NCBI GenBank assembly: GCA_003557545.1
Contig: PWOD01000054.1
Coordinates: 1-14,119, forward strand
DNA length: 14,119 bases
Direction: 5' to 3'
Source: a bacterium
GTDB taxonomy: Bacteria; T1Sed10-126
Made by a program: the position numbers and the translations under genes. Of the stretch, positions 1-5,860 are shown piece by piece; positions within the stretch are counted from its first letter, which is position 1, and each line of letters opens with the position of its first letter. The notes under the pieces were generated by a model. It was not told where the DNA came from. It did not search any database and was given only the letters and a program-made list of their open reading frames with translations.

Positions 1-736
1 CGAGACTGTCATCAAGTTTTTTTTCCAGCAAAACAGCCTCTGTCTTGCGTAATCTCAAAGGATAGGGATAGACACTCCCGGCCGCCAGCCGAACATCCTG
101 AATTTTTTCAGCCGGATCAAGTTTGATTCTTCCAGCCATGATAGTTTTAGAAATCGCCTGGTATTCACGGGGCCCAACATCCCGATAATATTCCCGCCAA
201 CCTTCCCCGGGATGAGGGAGGTAGATTCTACGTAAAAACTCGTTCGGTTTAAGATCAAACTGTTTGTAGTCCTGATAAAAATCGACCAGATCTACCTGGC
301 GCTCGCCATCGACGCTGGACAGCTGAAGTCGAGCATCATAGACCAGCAGGGCAACAACACCATTGGCACTGGGAGATGCGTTGACAATATTACCGGCCCA
401 GGTCGCACGGCTCTGGAGAGCCAGAACACTGAGGGTTTTGATCGCTTGATAAAGCAGCGGATAACGTTCCACAACCGGTTGATTGTAGCGGACATCACTA
501 AAGGTAGTGAGTGGTTTTAAAACCAGTTCATCATTCAGCTCAGGTTCACCCTGAAGCTCCGGACAGCTATACATATTAATCAGAACGGTAGGCGGCAGGT
601 TATTGTTTTTCAAAGCAACAAACAGATCGGTACAGCCGGCCAGGGGAATCGCGTTTTCTTCAGTGTCCAGGGCCTGTTTTAGTTCAGCTTCGCTCTGGGG
701 GTTGATCACCCGATAATCTTGTAGATATGGTTTCAT
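1..736 (-). CDS. Xanthine dehydrogenase family FAD-binding subunit (partial, C-terminus beyond window)
   Basis: Reading from ATG at 736, the frame is open for 245 codons to the window edge. The family is usually about 280-290 residues, so roughly 40 are missing. It is the FAD subunit of a three-subunit molybdenum hydroxylase, which takes electrons from the 2Fe-2S clusters to NAD or another acceptor in the cytoplasm. Seen: an N-terminal PLAGCTDLF (residues 31-39, the GGTDL-type flavin loop, with Cys in place of the second Gly), ATWAGNIVNASPSAN (111-125, equivalent to the GTIGGN-NASP FAD-binding motif), and AAGSVYPYPLR (218-228, start of the C-terminal domain). Its AAGGAG (753-748) overlaps the stop of the 2Fe-2S subunit gene, so the two are translationally coupled. 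The first Gly-Gly of the TIGG motif is Ala-Gly here, a conservative change. Last visible gene of the operon, ordered Mo, FeS, FAD. Confidence 0.92.
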   Translation of the reverse strand, partial: MKPYLQDYRVINPQSEAELKQALDTEENAIPLAGCTDLFVALKNNNLPPTVLINMYSCPELQGEPELNDELVLKPLTTFSDVRYNQPVVERYPLLYQAIKTLSVLALQSRATWAGNIVNASPSANGVVALLVYDARLQLSSVDGERQVDLVDFYQDYKQFDLKPNEFLRRIYLPHPGEGWREYYRDVGPREYQAISKTIMAGRIKLDPAEKIQDVRLAAGSVYPYPLRLRKTEAVLLEKKLDDSL

Positions 737-751
737 ATTATGATTAACTCC

Positions 752-1225
752 TTAGTCGTTTTTTAAAACCTTTTCCATGGCATCAAAGATCCGTTTGTAA
801 CCTGTGCAACGGCACTGATTTCCGGCCAGAGCTTCCTGCATAGTCTCGGCCGAATCAGGGTTTTCCAGGTAATATGTCGCCGACATGATCATACCCGGGG
901 TGCAGATACCGCACTGGGCACCACCATAACGTTGAAAAGCTTCCTGAACATCAGTCAGCTCGTCCTCGTCGCCAATTCCCTCAATAGTTGTTATCTTAGC
1001 ACCATCGGCCTGCGCGGCGGGAATCAGACAGGCCAGAGCCGGGCGACCGTTAAAATGAATAGTACAGGCACCGCACTCCCCTTCACCACAACCCTCCTTG
1101 GTTCCGGTAAAACCGAGATCTTCACGTAGAAGGTCAAGCAGTCTTGTTAAGGGATGGGTGACGACAGAATAGGGTTTTCCATTAAGTTCAAATTTGATTT
1201 CCTGTTGTAAAAGTTTTTCAGGCAT
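752..1225 (-). CDS. Xanthine dehydrogenase family 2Fe-2S subunit
   Basis: A 157-residue iron-sulfur subunit of a molybdenum hydroxylase, normal length for the family. It carries two [2Fe-2S] clusters. The N-terminal ferredoxin-like domain has Cys46, Cys51, Cys54 and Cys66 in GCGEGECGACT and the following CL. The C-terminal helical domain has Cys105 and Cys108 in CGICTPG, and Cys138 and Cys140 in GNQCRCTGY. All eight ligands are present, so it should be functional, passing electrons from the Mo site to FAD. Start ATG at 1225 is preceded by GGAGG (1239-1235) with 9-base spacing. The start overlaps the end of the molybdenum subunit gene by 8 bases (ATGCCTGA), and the stop overlaps the binding site of the FAD subunit gene. 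Co-translation of the three subunits is inferred. Confidence 0.96.
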   Translation of the reverse strand: MPEKLLQQEIKFELNGKPYSVVTHPLTRLLDLLREDLGFTGTKEGCGEGECGACTIHFNGRPALACLIPAAQADGAKITTIEGIGDEDELTDVQEAFQRYGGAQCGICTPGMIMSATYYLENPDSAETMQEALAGNQCRCTGYKRIFDAMEKVLKND

Positions 1226-3527
1226 CGGTAGTTTCCTCCAGTTTTGACAGAGTATCGTGGATAGTTTCAGGTAAAAGCGGAATCAGGGTAATAAACTGTT
1301 TATCAAGCGCCAGAGCCACCGCTCCGGCAATCGCCGGCGCCGGACCATCAAACGGTAGCTCGCCAATCCCCTTGGCTTTATAGGGACCATAATTTTTCAG
1401 AGGAAACTCGATAAATTCAACATCGATACTGGGAACATCAGCCGCGGTGGGGATGATATAATCAGCGTAGTGGTTGTTCTTCATCACGCCCTCTTCCAGC
1501 ACAACATTTTCAAACAGAGTATAACCAATAGCCTGGACAATCCCACCTTCGATCTGACCGGCCGCCATGTCAGGATTGATTAGCTGGCCGGCCTCAACAG
1601 TCGAGACAAAATCGGTTATCTTAACTCGATAATCAATCATATCCAGCTCTACAGCGACAACATCACAGCTCCAGGCATAACCGCTGTAAGCGGAGCCCCG
1701 GTAATTTTCTTCATCCCATTGTTCTTCCGGCGGATCATGATGCTGAACCTCTTTATAAAGTTCGCCATAACTGTTCAGATAGTTTTTAGAGGCGGCAAGA
1801 AAATCCTCGGTCGTAAAATCATCCGGTAAACCAGCCGTGTTTTTCAACTCTTCAACCAGCTCCTCACAGGCATCCTGGACAAGTCGGCCAACCACCATGG
1901 TCGAACGGGAGGCAACAGTCGGTCCACTATTGGGAACCTTGTCGGTATCCTGTTCTATCACCTCGATCAACTCCGGGGGCAAATTACAGGTTTCAGCAGC
2001 AATCTGAACAAACCCCGTATGAATACCCTGTCCAAACTCAACGTTGGCCACGAGAATTTCAAGCGGATTTTCCGAAGAGATTTTAACCCCGGCCCGTGAG
2101 GCGAGTTTTTCCTCACCGTCACCGGTAAAGCCACTACCATGGAAAAAAGTGGCCAGGGAAATACCCCGTTTTTTATAATCATTTTCACGGTTGAAGACCG
2201 CAAACTCCTGTTTTTTACGCCGATAATCAATCTTTTCCAGCGCCCGATCCATCAGCTGTTCAAGATCTATCTGTTCCTTAATAACCTGCCCGGTCGGCAT
2301 GCTGTCACCGGGCTGCAGAAAATTTCGGCGACGCAGTTCAGCCGGATCCAGTTGAAGCTGTTCGGCCGCCTCGTTCAACAGCAGCTCAAGCGCGTAAATC
2401 GACTGGGGTGCACCAAATCCACGGAAGGCTGAAAACGGTGTTGAATTGGTCATATAGGCACGTGCCTGGAGGTTAACCGCCGGCCAGTTATAGGGACCGA
2501 ACGAATGGAGTAAACCCCGGGATAAAACTGTCGATGTAAGGGTCGGATAGGCCCCGCCATTAAGAGCAAAGTCCATCTCCAGAGCCAGCATCTTCCCCTG
2601 TTTGTCGAAGGCCGCACGAACCGTGGTATCGGAAGGATGCCGTTTGGTTGTGGCCAGCAAGTCCTCTTCCCGACCATAGACCATTTTTACCGGCCGACCG
2701 CCCGATTTCAATGACAACAGGGCGGCATGACCGGCAAGAATACTGGGATAATCCTCTTTGCCACCAAAGGCCCCCCCGGTGGTGGTCTGAATAACCCGGA
2801 CTGATGTTTCATCTATGGCAAATAGGTTGGCCAGGGCACCGGTTATATAATAGGGACACTGCAGCGAGCCGCGAACCGTTACCTGTTCGCCAGGAACAAC
2901 CTCGGCAATAATTCCCTGGGGTTCGATATAGAGATGTTCCTGAGCCTTTGTTTTATAATGATTTTCAACGATAAGATCAGCTTTATCAAACTCAGCCTGA
3001 AGATCCCCATCCTCAATCTGGTAGGAACAAAGAACATTGTCCTCGCCATACTGGACCTGCTGCTTGGAGCGAGCCTCATCAATTGTAAAAAAAGCGGGAT
3101 AACCGTCTGTCTTCATCTTAACAGTAATATGATTTATCGCCCGATCAACCATCTGTTGATCTTCATGCGCAATAAGTGCCAGAGGTTCCCCTTTGTATTT
3201 AACCTCATCATCAGCCAGAAAGGGGATTTCATTTTTAATCATAGCACAGATATTTTCCCCGGGAATATCCTCCGGTTTGACTATCACAAACTCATCCCAG
3301 GGTATCCCCGGTTCAAAAACAATATCAACAATTTCACCCCGGGGTTCGGGAGAACGAACGGTGCGGCCGTAGAGACAGCCTTCAGGTTGGATATCGTCAA
3401 TATAGATGGCTTGACCTTTAACCTTTGGAATACCTTCCTGACGTTCAAGATTTTTACCGACATATTTAAGTCCAGCTTCTGCACGTTGTTTTTCCTTTTG
3501 TTCTGGAGCAACAACTGAATTACTCAT
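1218..3527 (-). CDS. Xanthine dehydrogenase family molybdopterin-binding subunit (probable purine hydroxylase)
   Basis: 769 residues, full length for the large subunit that carries the molybdopterin centre and hydroxylates the substrate. The N-terminal a/b hammerhead domain starts around residue 30 (GIPKVKGQAIYIDD). Mo-cofactor motifs follow: GGAFGGKE (251-258), AFRGFGAPQ (367-375), FGQGIHTG (498-505), GPTVASRST (535-543) and KGIGELP (719-725). By alignment in mind to bovine xanthine oxidase, Glu258 matches Glu802, Arg369 matches Arg880, Gln500 matches the GQG glutamine and Glu723 matches catalytic Glu1261. The Glu802/Arg880 pair is typical of purine hydroxylases and is absent from aldehyde oxidases and CO dehydrogenase, so xanthine or another purine is the likely substrate (inference). 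Start ATG at 3527 has GGTGG 7 bases upstream. First gene of the operon; no chaperone (XdhC-type) gene is visible. Confidence 0.95.
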   Translation of the reverse strand: MSNSVVAPEQKEKQRAEAGLKYVGKNLERQEGIPKVKGQAIYIDDIQPEGCLYGRTVRSPEPRGEIVDIVFEPGIPWDEFVIVKPEDIPGENICAMIKNEIPFLADDEVKYKGEPLALIAHEDQQMVDRAINHITVKMKTDGYPAFFTIDEARSKQQVQYGEDNVLCSYQIEDGDLQAEFDKADLIVENHYKTKAQEHLYIEPQGIIAEVVPGEQVTVRGSLQCPYYITGALANLFAIDETSVRVIQTTTGGAFGGKEDYPSILAGHAALLSLKSGGRPVKMVYGREEDLLATTKRHPSDTTVRAAFDKQGKMLALEMDFALNGGAYPTLTSTVLSRGLLHSFGPYNWPAVNLQARAYMTNSTPFSAFRGFGAPQSIYALELLLNEAAEQLQLDPAELRRRNFLQPGDSMPTGQVIKEQIDLEQLMDRALEKIDYRRKKQEFAVFNRENDYKKRGISLATFFHGSGFTGDGEEKLASRAGVKISSENPLEILVANVEFGQGIHTGFVQIAAETCNLPPELIEVIEQDTDKVPNSGPTVASRSTMVVGRLVQDACEELVEELKNTAGLPDDFTTEDFLAASKNYLNSYGELYKEVQHHDPPEEQWDEENYRGSAYSGYAWSCDVVAVELDMIDYRVKITDFVSTVEAGQLINPDMAAGQIEGGIVQAIGYTLFENVVLEEGVMKNNHYADYIIPTAADVPSIDVEFIEFPLKNYGPYKAKGIGELPFDGPAPAIAGAVALALDKQFITLIPLLPETIHDTLSKLEETTDA

Positions 3528-3571
3528 ACTGACACCACCATTCTGGCCGATTAATTTTTAAGCCAAATTAG

Positions 3572-3583
3572 GTTATTGATAAC
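3572..3583. promoter_or_regulatory. Short dyad upstream of the xanthine dehydrogenase operon
   Basis: GTTATTGATAAC is a perfect 5-base dyad (GTTAT/ATAAC) with a 2-base centre, 45 bases before the first gene of the operon. It lies in an AT-rich 136-base gap (3528-3663) where a promoter is expected, but I could not find a convincing -35/-10 pair. It may be an operator; the regulator is unknown. Confidence 0.25.
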
Positions 3584-3636
3584 ACCACAAGTTTAACTAT
3601 GAAATATTAATTCTAAAAGAAAAATCTCCCTACCAG

Positions 3637-3667
3637 AAAAAATTAGCGGGTTGTTTAAAGTGGCTAA
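3637..3667 (-). terminator. Weak possible terminator after ruvC
   Basis: On the minus strand, TTAGC (overlapping the ruvC stop) pairs with GCTAA across a 15-base loop and is followed directly by six T. The stem is only 5 pairs, so this is a weak candidate, but its position between ruvC and the xanthine dehydrogenase operon is right. Confidence 0.28.
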
Positions 3668-4167
3668 GCGAGCGGTATCTGAGAATTAAACCGTTCAAGT
3701 ATCTGATGACAATAAGCCACCGCAAGAGCATCGGCCGCATCATCCGGTTTTGGAATCTGCTGGAGTTTCAGTTCCCGCTGCAGCATACTCTGGACCGCCA
3801 GCTTATCGGCATTTCCTGAACCGGTTATGGTTTTTTTGATTTTTAACGGCGAATATTCCACTAGCCTGGCAGCATCATTAGAGGCAGCCAGAACGATCAC
3901 ACCACGAGCCTGACCAACAAGAATTGCCGTCTTAACATTTTTACTGAAAAAAAGTTGTTCAACCGCAACTACCTCGGGGGTAAAACGTTTTACCAGTTCA
4001 TCCACCGATCGGTAAATATTTTGCAGACGAACAGCAAAATCAGTTTGTTTGCTGGTCCTGACAACTCCAAAACTCAGAACAGTCGGAATATCCCGGGGAG
4101 TTTGATACTCAAGAATCCCATATCCCGTGGTTGCCAGCCCGGGATCAAGTCCAAGAATTTTAGTAAT
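3664..4167 (-). CDS. ruvC: Crossover junction endodeoxyribonuclease RuvC, apparent ATT start
   Basis: Holliday-junction resolvase, which as a dimer cuts four-way junctions symmetrically in the final step of homologous recombination. Read from ATT at 4167 it is 167 residues, close to the 173 of E. coli. The four acidic catalytic residues are seen: Asp8 in LGLDPGLATTGYG, Glu70 in VAVEQLFF, and Asp143 and Asp146 in DAADALA. No ATG, GTG or TTG occurs in frame between the upstream TGA (4191-4189) and the Asp8 motif. The first ordinary start is a GTG at 4005, which would delete Asp8. The ATT has GGGAG (4179-4175) exactly 7 bases upstream, and it places Met at the same position relative to LG-DPG as in E. 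coli. Either a true AUU start or a G-to-T change from ATG. It follows yebC by 26 bases; ruvA and ruvB are not adjacent. Confidence 0.9.
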   Translation of the reverse strand: MTKILGLDPGLATTGYGILEYQTPRDIPTVLSFGVVRTSKQTDFAVRLQNIYRSVDELVKRFTPEVVAVEQLFFSKNVKTAILVGQARGVIVLAASNDAARLVEYSPLKIKKTITGSGNADKLAVQSMLQRELKLQQIPKPDDAADALAVAYCHQILERFNSQIPLA

Positions 4168-4174
4168 TGGCCGG

Positions 4175-4179
4175 CTCCC
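4175..4179 (-). promoter_or_regulatory. Ribosome binding site that decides the ruvC start
   Basis: GGGAG on the minus strand, followed by 7 bases (CCGGCCA) and then ATT ACT AAA. It is the only Shine-Dalgarno-like sequence in front of the conserved RuvC N-terminus and supports initiation at the non-canonical ATT at 4167. Confidence 0.6.
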
Positions 4180-4193
4180 ACTGCCGATTCAGG

Positions 4194-4943
4194 CTAATCA
4201 ACAGCGGCAGGTTGTTCAACAATTTCAAGATTACTGTCTACCTCCTGCACATCCTGATGATCATCCAGCTCCTCAAGTAGCCTTAACACCTGTCGGGTGG
4301 TTCGTTCATCCACCTGCACGGTCGTTTTAGGCAGCCGGGCGATGGTTGCCATCTGAGGTTGGAGATCATTATCGAGCAACGTTTGCTTGACGGCGGAAAA
4401 GTTTTCTACAGAAGTATAAATTTCGAACTGATCGTCCTCATCGACCTTTTTCAGATCATCGGCACCGGCTTCAACCACCAGTTCAAACAGCTGCAATTCA
4501 TCACAACTCTCCAGCGGCAGGGTTAAATAGCCTTTTCTTTCGAACAGATAGGAGACACAGCCACGGGCTCCAACATTACCATTATGTTCATCAAAAATCT
4601 TCCGAATCTGAGCAATCGAACGGTTTTTATTATCAGTCGTCACATCAACAATAATGGCAATCCCACCCGGGCCATAGCCCTCATATACGGCGTCTTCATA
4701 CTCGACACCCGGTAGATCACCGGTCCCCCGTTTGATAGCCCGTTCAATGCTGTCCTTGGGCATATCCTGATCCCGGGCCCGCTCGATAATATTGTTTAAC
4801 TCGATATTTTTATCGGGGTCTCCCCCACCGCGACGGGCAGCAGAGATAATTTTACGTGAAAACTTCCCAAAGATCTTCCCTTTTCGGCGATCCTCACGGG
4901 CTTTTTTATGTTTAATATTCGACCATTTAGAATGTCCTGCCAT
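4194..4943 (-). CDS. yebC: YebC/PmpR family protein
   Basis: 249 residues, the usual family size. The N-terminus MAGHSKWSNIKHKKARED is the family signature, followed by the basic helical segment RKGKIFGKFSRKI, then YEGYGPGGIAIIVDV (about residues 88-102) and GARGCVSYLF. Members have been described as DNA-binding transcriptional regulators, and more recently as ribosome-associated factors easing translation of difficult (proline-rich) stretches, related to mitochondrial TACO1. The sequence here does not say which role applies. Start ATG at 4943 has AAGGAG (4955-4950) 6 bases upstream. It lies between the acylphosphatase gene (45-base gap) and ruvC (26-base gap); yebC-ruvC adjacency is common in bacteria. 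Confidence 0.96.
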   Translation of the reverse strand: MAGHSKWSNIKHKKAREDRRKGKIFGKFSRKIISAARRGGGDPDKNIELNNIIERARDQDMPKDSIERAIKRGTGDLPGVEYEDAVYEGYGPGGIAIIVDVTTDNKNRSIAQIRKIFDEHNGNVGARGCVSYLFERKGYLTLPLESCDELQLFELVVEAGADDLKKVDEDDQFEIYTSVENFSAVKQTLLDNDLQPQMATIARLPKTTVQVDERTTRQVLRLLEELDDHQDVQEVDSNLEIVEQPAAVD

Positions 4944-4988
4944 CTGTTTCTCCTTAAGTTAGATTAATTGACAGTCAAATCAGATAAC

Positions 4989-5279
4989 TCAATATTTTAT
5001 GGAAAACTCCCGGTAACTACCGGTCGGCTCCAGCCAGTCCAGATCGAGGTTTTCAACCCGGGCCCTGAGCGGTCCCTGCTGAACCGCCTGCAGAAGATTT
5101 TCCAACGAGTTCATCGGGCCCTCGGCAACCAGTTTAACCGTCCCGTCAGGTTGATTTTTGACCCAGCCGGTAAGCGCTTCTTGTGCGCGGGCTTTTTGCC
5201 TGGTAAAAGCTCTGAATCCCACGCCCTGAACCCGCCCATAAACTGTTGCTTCCAGCCGTTTAATTTGCGATTTTTCCAT
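4989..5279 (-). CDS. Acylphosphatase
   Basis: 96-residue small cytoplasmic enzyme that hydrolyses acyl phosphates such as acetyl phosphate or carbamoyl phosphate. The family signature is complete: YGRVQGVGFRAF (residues 14-25) with catalytic Arg23, then GWVKNQPDGTV with catalytic Asn42. The C-terminal YREFSIKY is a typical ending. An in-frame TTG at 5297 would add six residues, but ATG at 5279 is preceded by GAGG with good spacing and gives the usual family length, so I chose it. It lies 89 bases after the TIGR00725-like gene, with a possible promoter and inverted repeats between, so it may head its own acylphosphatase-yebC-ruvC unit. Confidence 0.95.
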   Translation of the reverse strand: MEKSQIKRLEATVYGRVQGVGFRAFTRQKARAQEALTGWVKNQPDGTVKLVAEGPMNSLENLLQAVQQGPLRARVENLDLDWLEPTGSYREFSIKY

Positions 5280-5308
5280 GAATAATACCTCAAACAAGAG
5301 TTTTCTCA

Positions 5309-5340
5309 GTCAGCCAGATTTAAACCACCGGCTGACCGGT
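5309..5340 (-). repeat. Two overlapping inverted repeats in the leader of the acylphosphatase gene
   Basis: GTCAGCC (5309-5315) and GGCTGAC (5330-5336) form a perfect 7-pair stem with a 14-base loop. A second stem, ACCGG/CCGGT with a 4-base loop (5327-5340), uses the same central bases, so the two are mutually exclusive in RNA. They lie between a TATAAT at 5350-5345 and the acylphosphatase start. There is no T-run after either, so they do not look like a plain terminator; a leader structure or operator is possible. Confidence 0.35.
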
Positions 5341-5344
5341 AACT

Positions 5345-5373
5345 ATTATATAAATTTTCCCAAAGATTTTACA
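5345..5373 (-). promoter_or_regulatory. Possible promoter for acylphosphatase-yebC-ruvC
   Basis: A perfect TATAAT on the minus strand (5350-5345), with TGTAAA 17 bases upstream as a poor -35 (3 of 6). The -35 overlaps the end of the TIGR00725-like gene. Transcription would begin near 5338, at the edge of the inverted repeats. Moderate to weak support. Confidence 0.35.
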
Positions 5374-5842
5374 GCGTTACCTGTTGGGCGGCGGCAACAG
5401 CCTGCCGCACAGCCTGCTCCGCCGAAAGTCGTGCGGGAAAATTAAACCGTGGATGTTCCCAGGTGTTCACACCAAAAATTGGCCGGTTATTTTTTATTGC
5501 GAAGGCCAGTTCAGAAAGAGTCCCTTCCGCCCCACCAACCGCAATCACCGCCTGGCCGGCCAGAACATTGGCAAGATTTCTGGCTTCGCTGAGTCCGGTA
5601 GGAATAATTAGGTCGAGAAACTGATTGGCATCACTGGCCTGCTTTTTCATCAGTATACCGACCGACAGCTTGCCCCCGTGCTGTTTATAAGCCCGACAGG
5701 CAGCTTCCATTACTCCTCCCCGTCCCCCACAGATCAAAGCGGCACCTGTTGGAGCGAGATGTTTTCCAACTTCAGCGGCCAGCTCGGCAGTTTCAGTATC
5801 AGCCTGACTATTTCCAATAACGGTTATCTGTAATTGTGCCAT
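5369..5842 (-). CDS. TIGR00725 / LOG-like Rossmann-fold protein
   Basis: 157 residues, a small nucleotide-binding-like Rossmann (SLOG superfamily) protein. Seen: an N-terminal strand QITVIGNS (5-12), GGRGGVMEAACR (39-50) and VGGAEGTLSELAFA (102-115). In LOG phosphoribohydrolases the second motif is PGGxGTxxE. Here Pro is replaced by Val but the Gly-Gly, Gly-Thr and Glu are kept, which is typical of the TIGR00725 group rather than of cytokinin-activating LOG enzymes. The true substrate of this group is not known to me. Start ATG at 5842 lies 14 bases from AAGGAG (5862-5857), an unusually long gap; a start-stop ATGTAA (5852-5847) sits between them. Its binding site overlaps the stop of comM, so it belongs to the same transcript. 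Confidence 0.88.
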   Translation of the reverse strand: MAQLQITVIGNSQADTETAELAAEVGKHLAPTGAALICGGRGGVMEAACRAYKQHGGKLSVGILMKKQASDANQFLDLIIPTGLSEARNLANVLAGQAVIAVGGAEGTLSELAFAIKNNRPIFGVNTWEHPRFNFPARLSAEQAVRQAVAAAQQVTL

Positions 5843-5860
5843 AATATTACATCGTTCTCC

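Noticed and set aside
2934-3518. A 194-codon plus-strand open frame opposite the xanthine dehydrogenase large subunit
   Set aside because: It is antisense to a strongly conserved enzyme gene, has no recognisable domain and no good ribosome binding site; it is a shadow of the real gene.
3664-4005. A 113-residue RuvC starting from GTG at 4005
   Set aside because: It would lack the first catalytic motif (LGLDPG), which is encoded in the same open frame directly upstream, and GTG 4005 has no ribosome binding site.
5280-5297. TTG at 5297 as start of acylphosphatase
   Set aside because: ATG at 5279 has GAGG at good spacing and gives the usual family length.
5369-5842. Calling the LOG-like protein a cytokinin riboside phosphoribohydrolase
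   Set aside because: The PGGxGTxxE signature is VGGAEGTLSE here and the overall pattern is that of the TIGR00725 group, so the specific enzyme name is not supported.
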